A stretch of 7,731 nt of DNA from Candidatus Cloacimonadota bacterium (lineage in GTDB: Bacteria > Cloacimonadota > Cloacimonadia > Cloacimonadales > WRIO01): the NCBI GenBank assembly GCA_023230175.1, contig JALNXV010000162.1, forward strand, positions 1-7,731, given 5' to 3'. The position numbers were made by a program, and so were the translations under genes. Under the pieces are notes generated by a model. It was not told the DNA's origin, ran no database searches, and saw nothing but the letters and a program-made list of their open reading frames with translations. Within the stretch, counting starts at the first letter, position 1. Each line of letters starts with the position of its first letter. Below are positions 7,275 to 7,731 of the stretch, in pieces.

Positions 7275-7295
7275 ATTAAAAAAACACTTTTTTAA

Positions 7296-7731
7296 ATGAA
7301 ACATACATTCAGATACAGCTTACTTTTTTTTATGATTCTTGTTGCATCGTGTAATACCCGGCAAAACACCAACGAACCAGTTACGCAAACTGAACCTTGC
7401 TTTTCTAAGGGTGAATTATTAAACAGTCCGAACTTTACCGGCACAGTGTGGTTGAACATGATGGGAGCGAAAGACACTTCCTTACATGCCAGTTTTGGTA
7501 ATGTAACCTTTGCACCTGGTGCAAGGACTAACTGGCATTCACATCCGGGTGGTCAAATCCTTTTTATCACTGAAGGTAAAGGATATTACCAGGCAAAAGG
7601 CCACCCAGCCCAATTGCTGCAAAAAGGCGATTATGTGGAAATACCGCCAAATATTGTTCATTGGCATGGTGCCGCCCCAGATAGTGATTTTGCACACATT
7701 GCAGTTAGTTTGAATACCGATTTAGGTGGTG
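7296..7731 (+). CDS. Cupin-domain lipoprotein, 3' end cut by window
   Basis: This open frame begins at ATG 7296 and runs off the window after 145 codons without a stop. The N-terminus is a good lipoprotein signal, with lipobox VASC and Cys19 as the lipidated residue. The rest is a single conserved beta-barrel cupin: motif 1 is GARTNWHSHPGGQ (His81, His83, Gln87 as likely metal ligands, with Gln replacing the usual Glu) and motif 2 is GDYVEIPPNIVHWHG (His122). The lead-in FSKGELLNSPNFTGTVWL and the HSHPGGQ pattern match the cupin half of the CMD-cupin proteins common in anaerobes. Here the cupin is a separate gene 21 bp after the CMD gene. Little is probably missing, since the barrel is nearly complete. 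Its chemistry is unknown; metal binding is likely. Confidence 0.9.
   Translation, partial: MKHTFRYSLLFFMILVASCNTRQNTNEPVTQTEPCFSKGELLNSPNFTGTVWLNMMGAKDTSLHASFGNVTFAPGARTNWHSHPGGQILFITEGKGYYQAKGHPAQLLQKGDYVEIPPNIVHWHGAAPDSDFAHIAVSLNTDLGG

Noticed and set aside
7510..7713. Plus-strand open frame in another frame near the right end
   Set aside because: It is a shadow of the cupin gene, whose frame carries both cupin motifs and a lipobox.

Overview
The window looks like a Bacteroidota (Bacteroidetes) chromosome. The DNA is moderately AT-rich, most starts lack a Shine-Dalgarno sequence, and several signal peptides end in the Ala|Gln cleavage junction common in that phylum. Matches to the Bacteroidota -7 promoter consensus (TAnnTTTG) lie upstream of both transcription units. 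No species can be named from the sequence alone.

Layout: positions 1-277 are non-coding and start with a large imperfect inverted repeat (arms 13-31 and 103-121). A leftward gene (278-1171) encodes an AraC-family regulator. A 176-bp divergent intergenic region holds a -7-like element for each direction and a cluster of four TTACTTT/AAAGTAA heptamers. To the right run seven tightly packed rightward genes with gaps of 4-34 bp, the last cut by the window edge. They encode: an alpha/beta hydrolase (probable lipoprotein); a dienelactone-hydrolase-like alpha/beta hydrolase with a Cys nucleophile elbow; a small NTF2/SnoaL-like (DUF4440-type) protein; an aldo/keto reductase; a type-B carboxylesterase; a two-domain carboxymuconolactone decarboxylase (CMD) family protein; and a cupin lipoprotein that is absent from simple stop-to-stop ORF calls because it runs off the end.

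The striking common feature is that all seven operon proteins start with a signal peptide or lipoprotein signal. That includes the aldo/keto reductase and the CMD protein, whose relatives are usually cytoplasmic. The set therefore reads as an exported, probably periplasmic, enzyme cassette of three esterase/lactonase-type hydrolases, one reductase-fold protein and CMD/cupin/NTF2 small-molecule folds, probably switched on by the divergent AraC regulator. A plausible job is stepwise processing or detoxification of an ester- or lactone-containing small molecule. The substrate is not visible in the sequence, and the pathway is inference. The reductase also lacks the usual NADP-phosphate-binding residues, which raises the question of whether it is a conventional NADPH enzyme.
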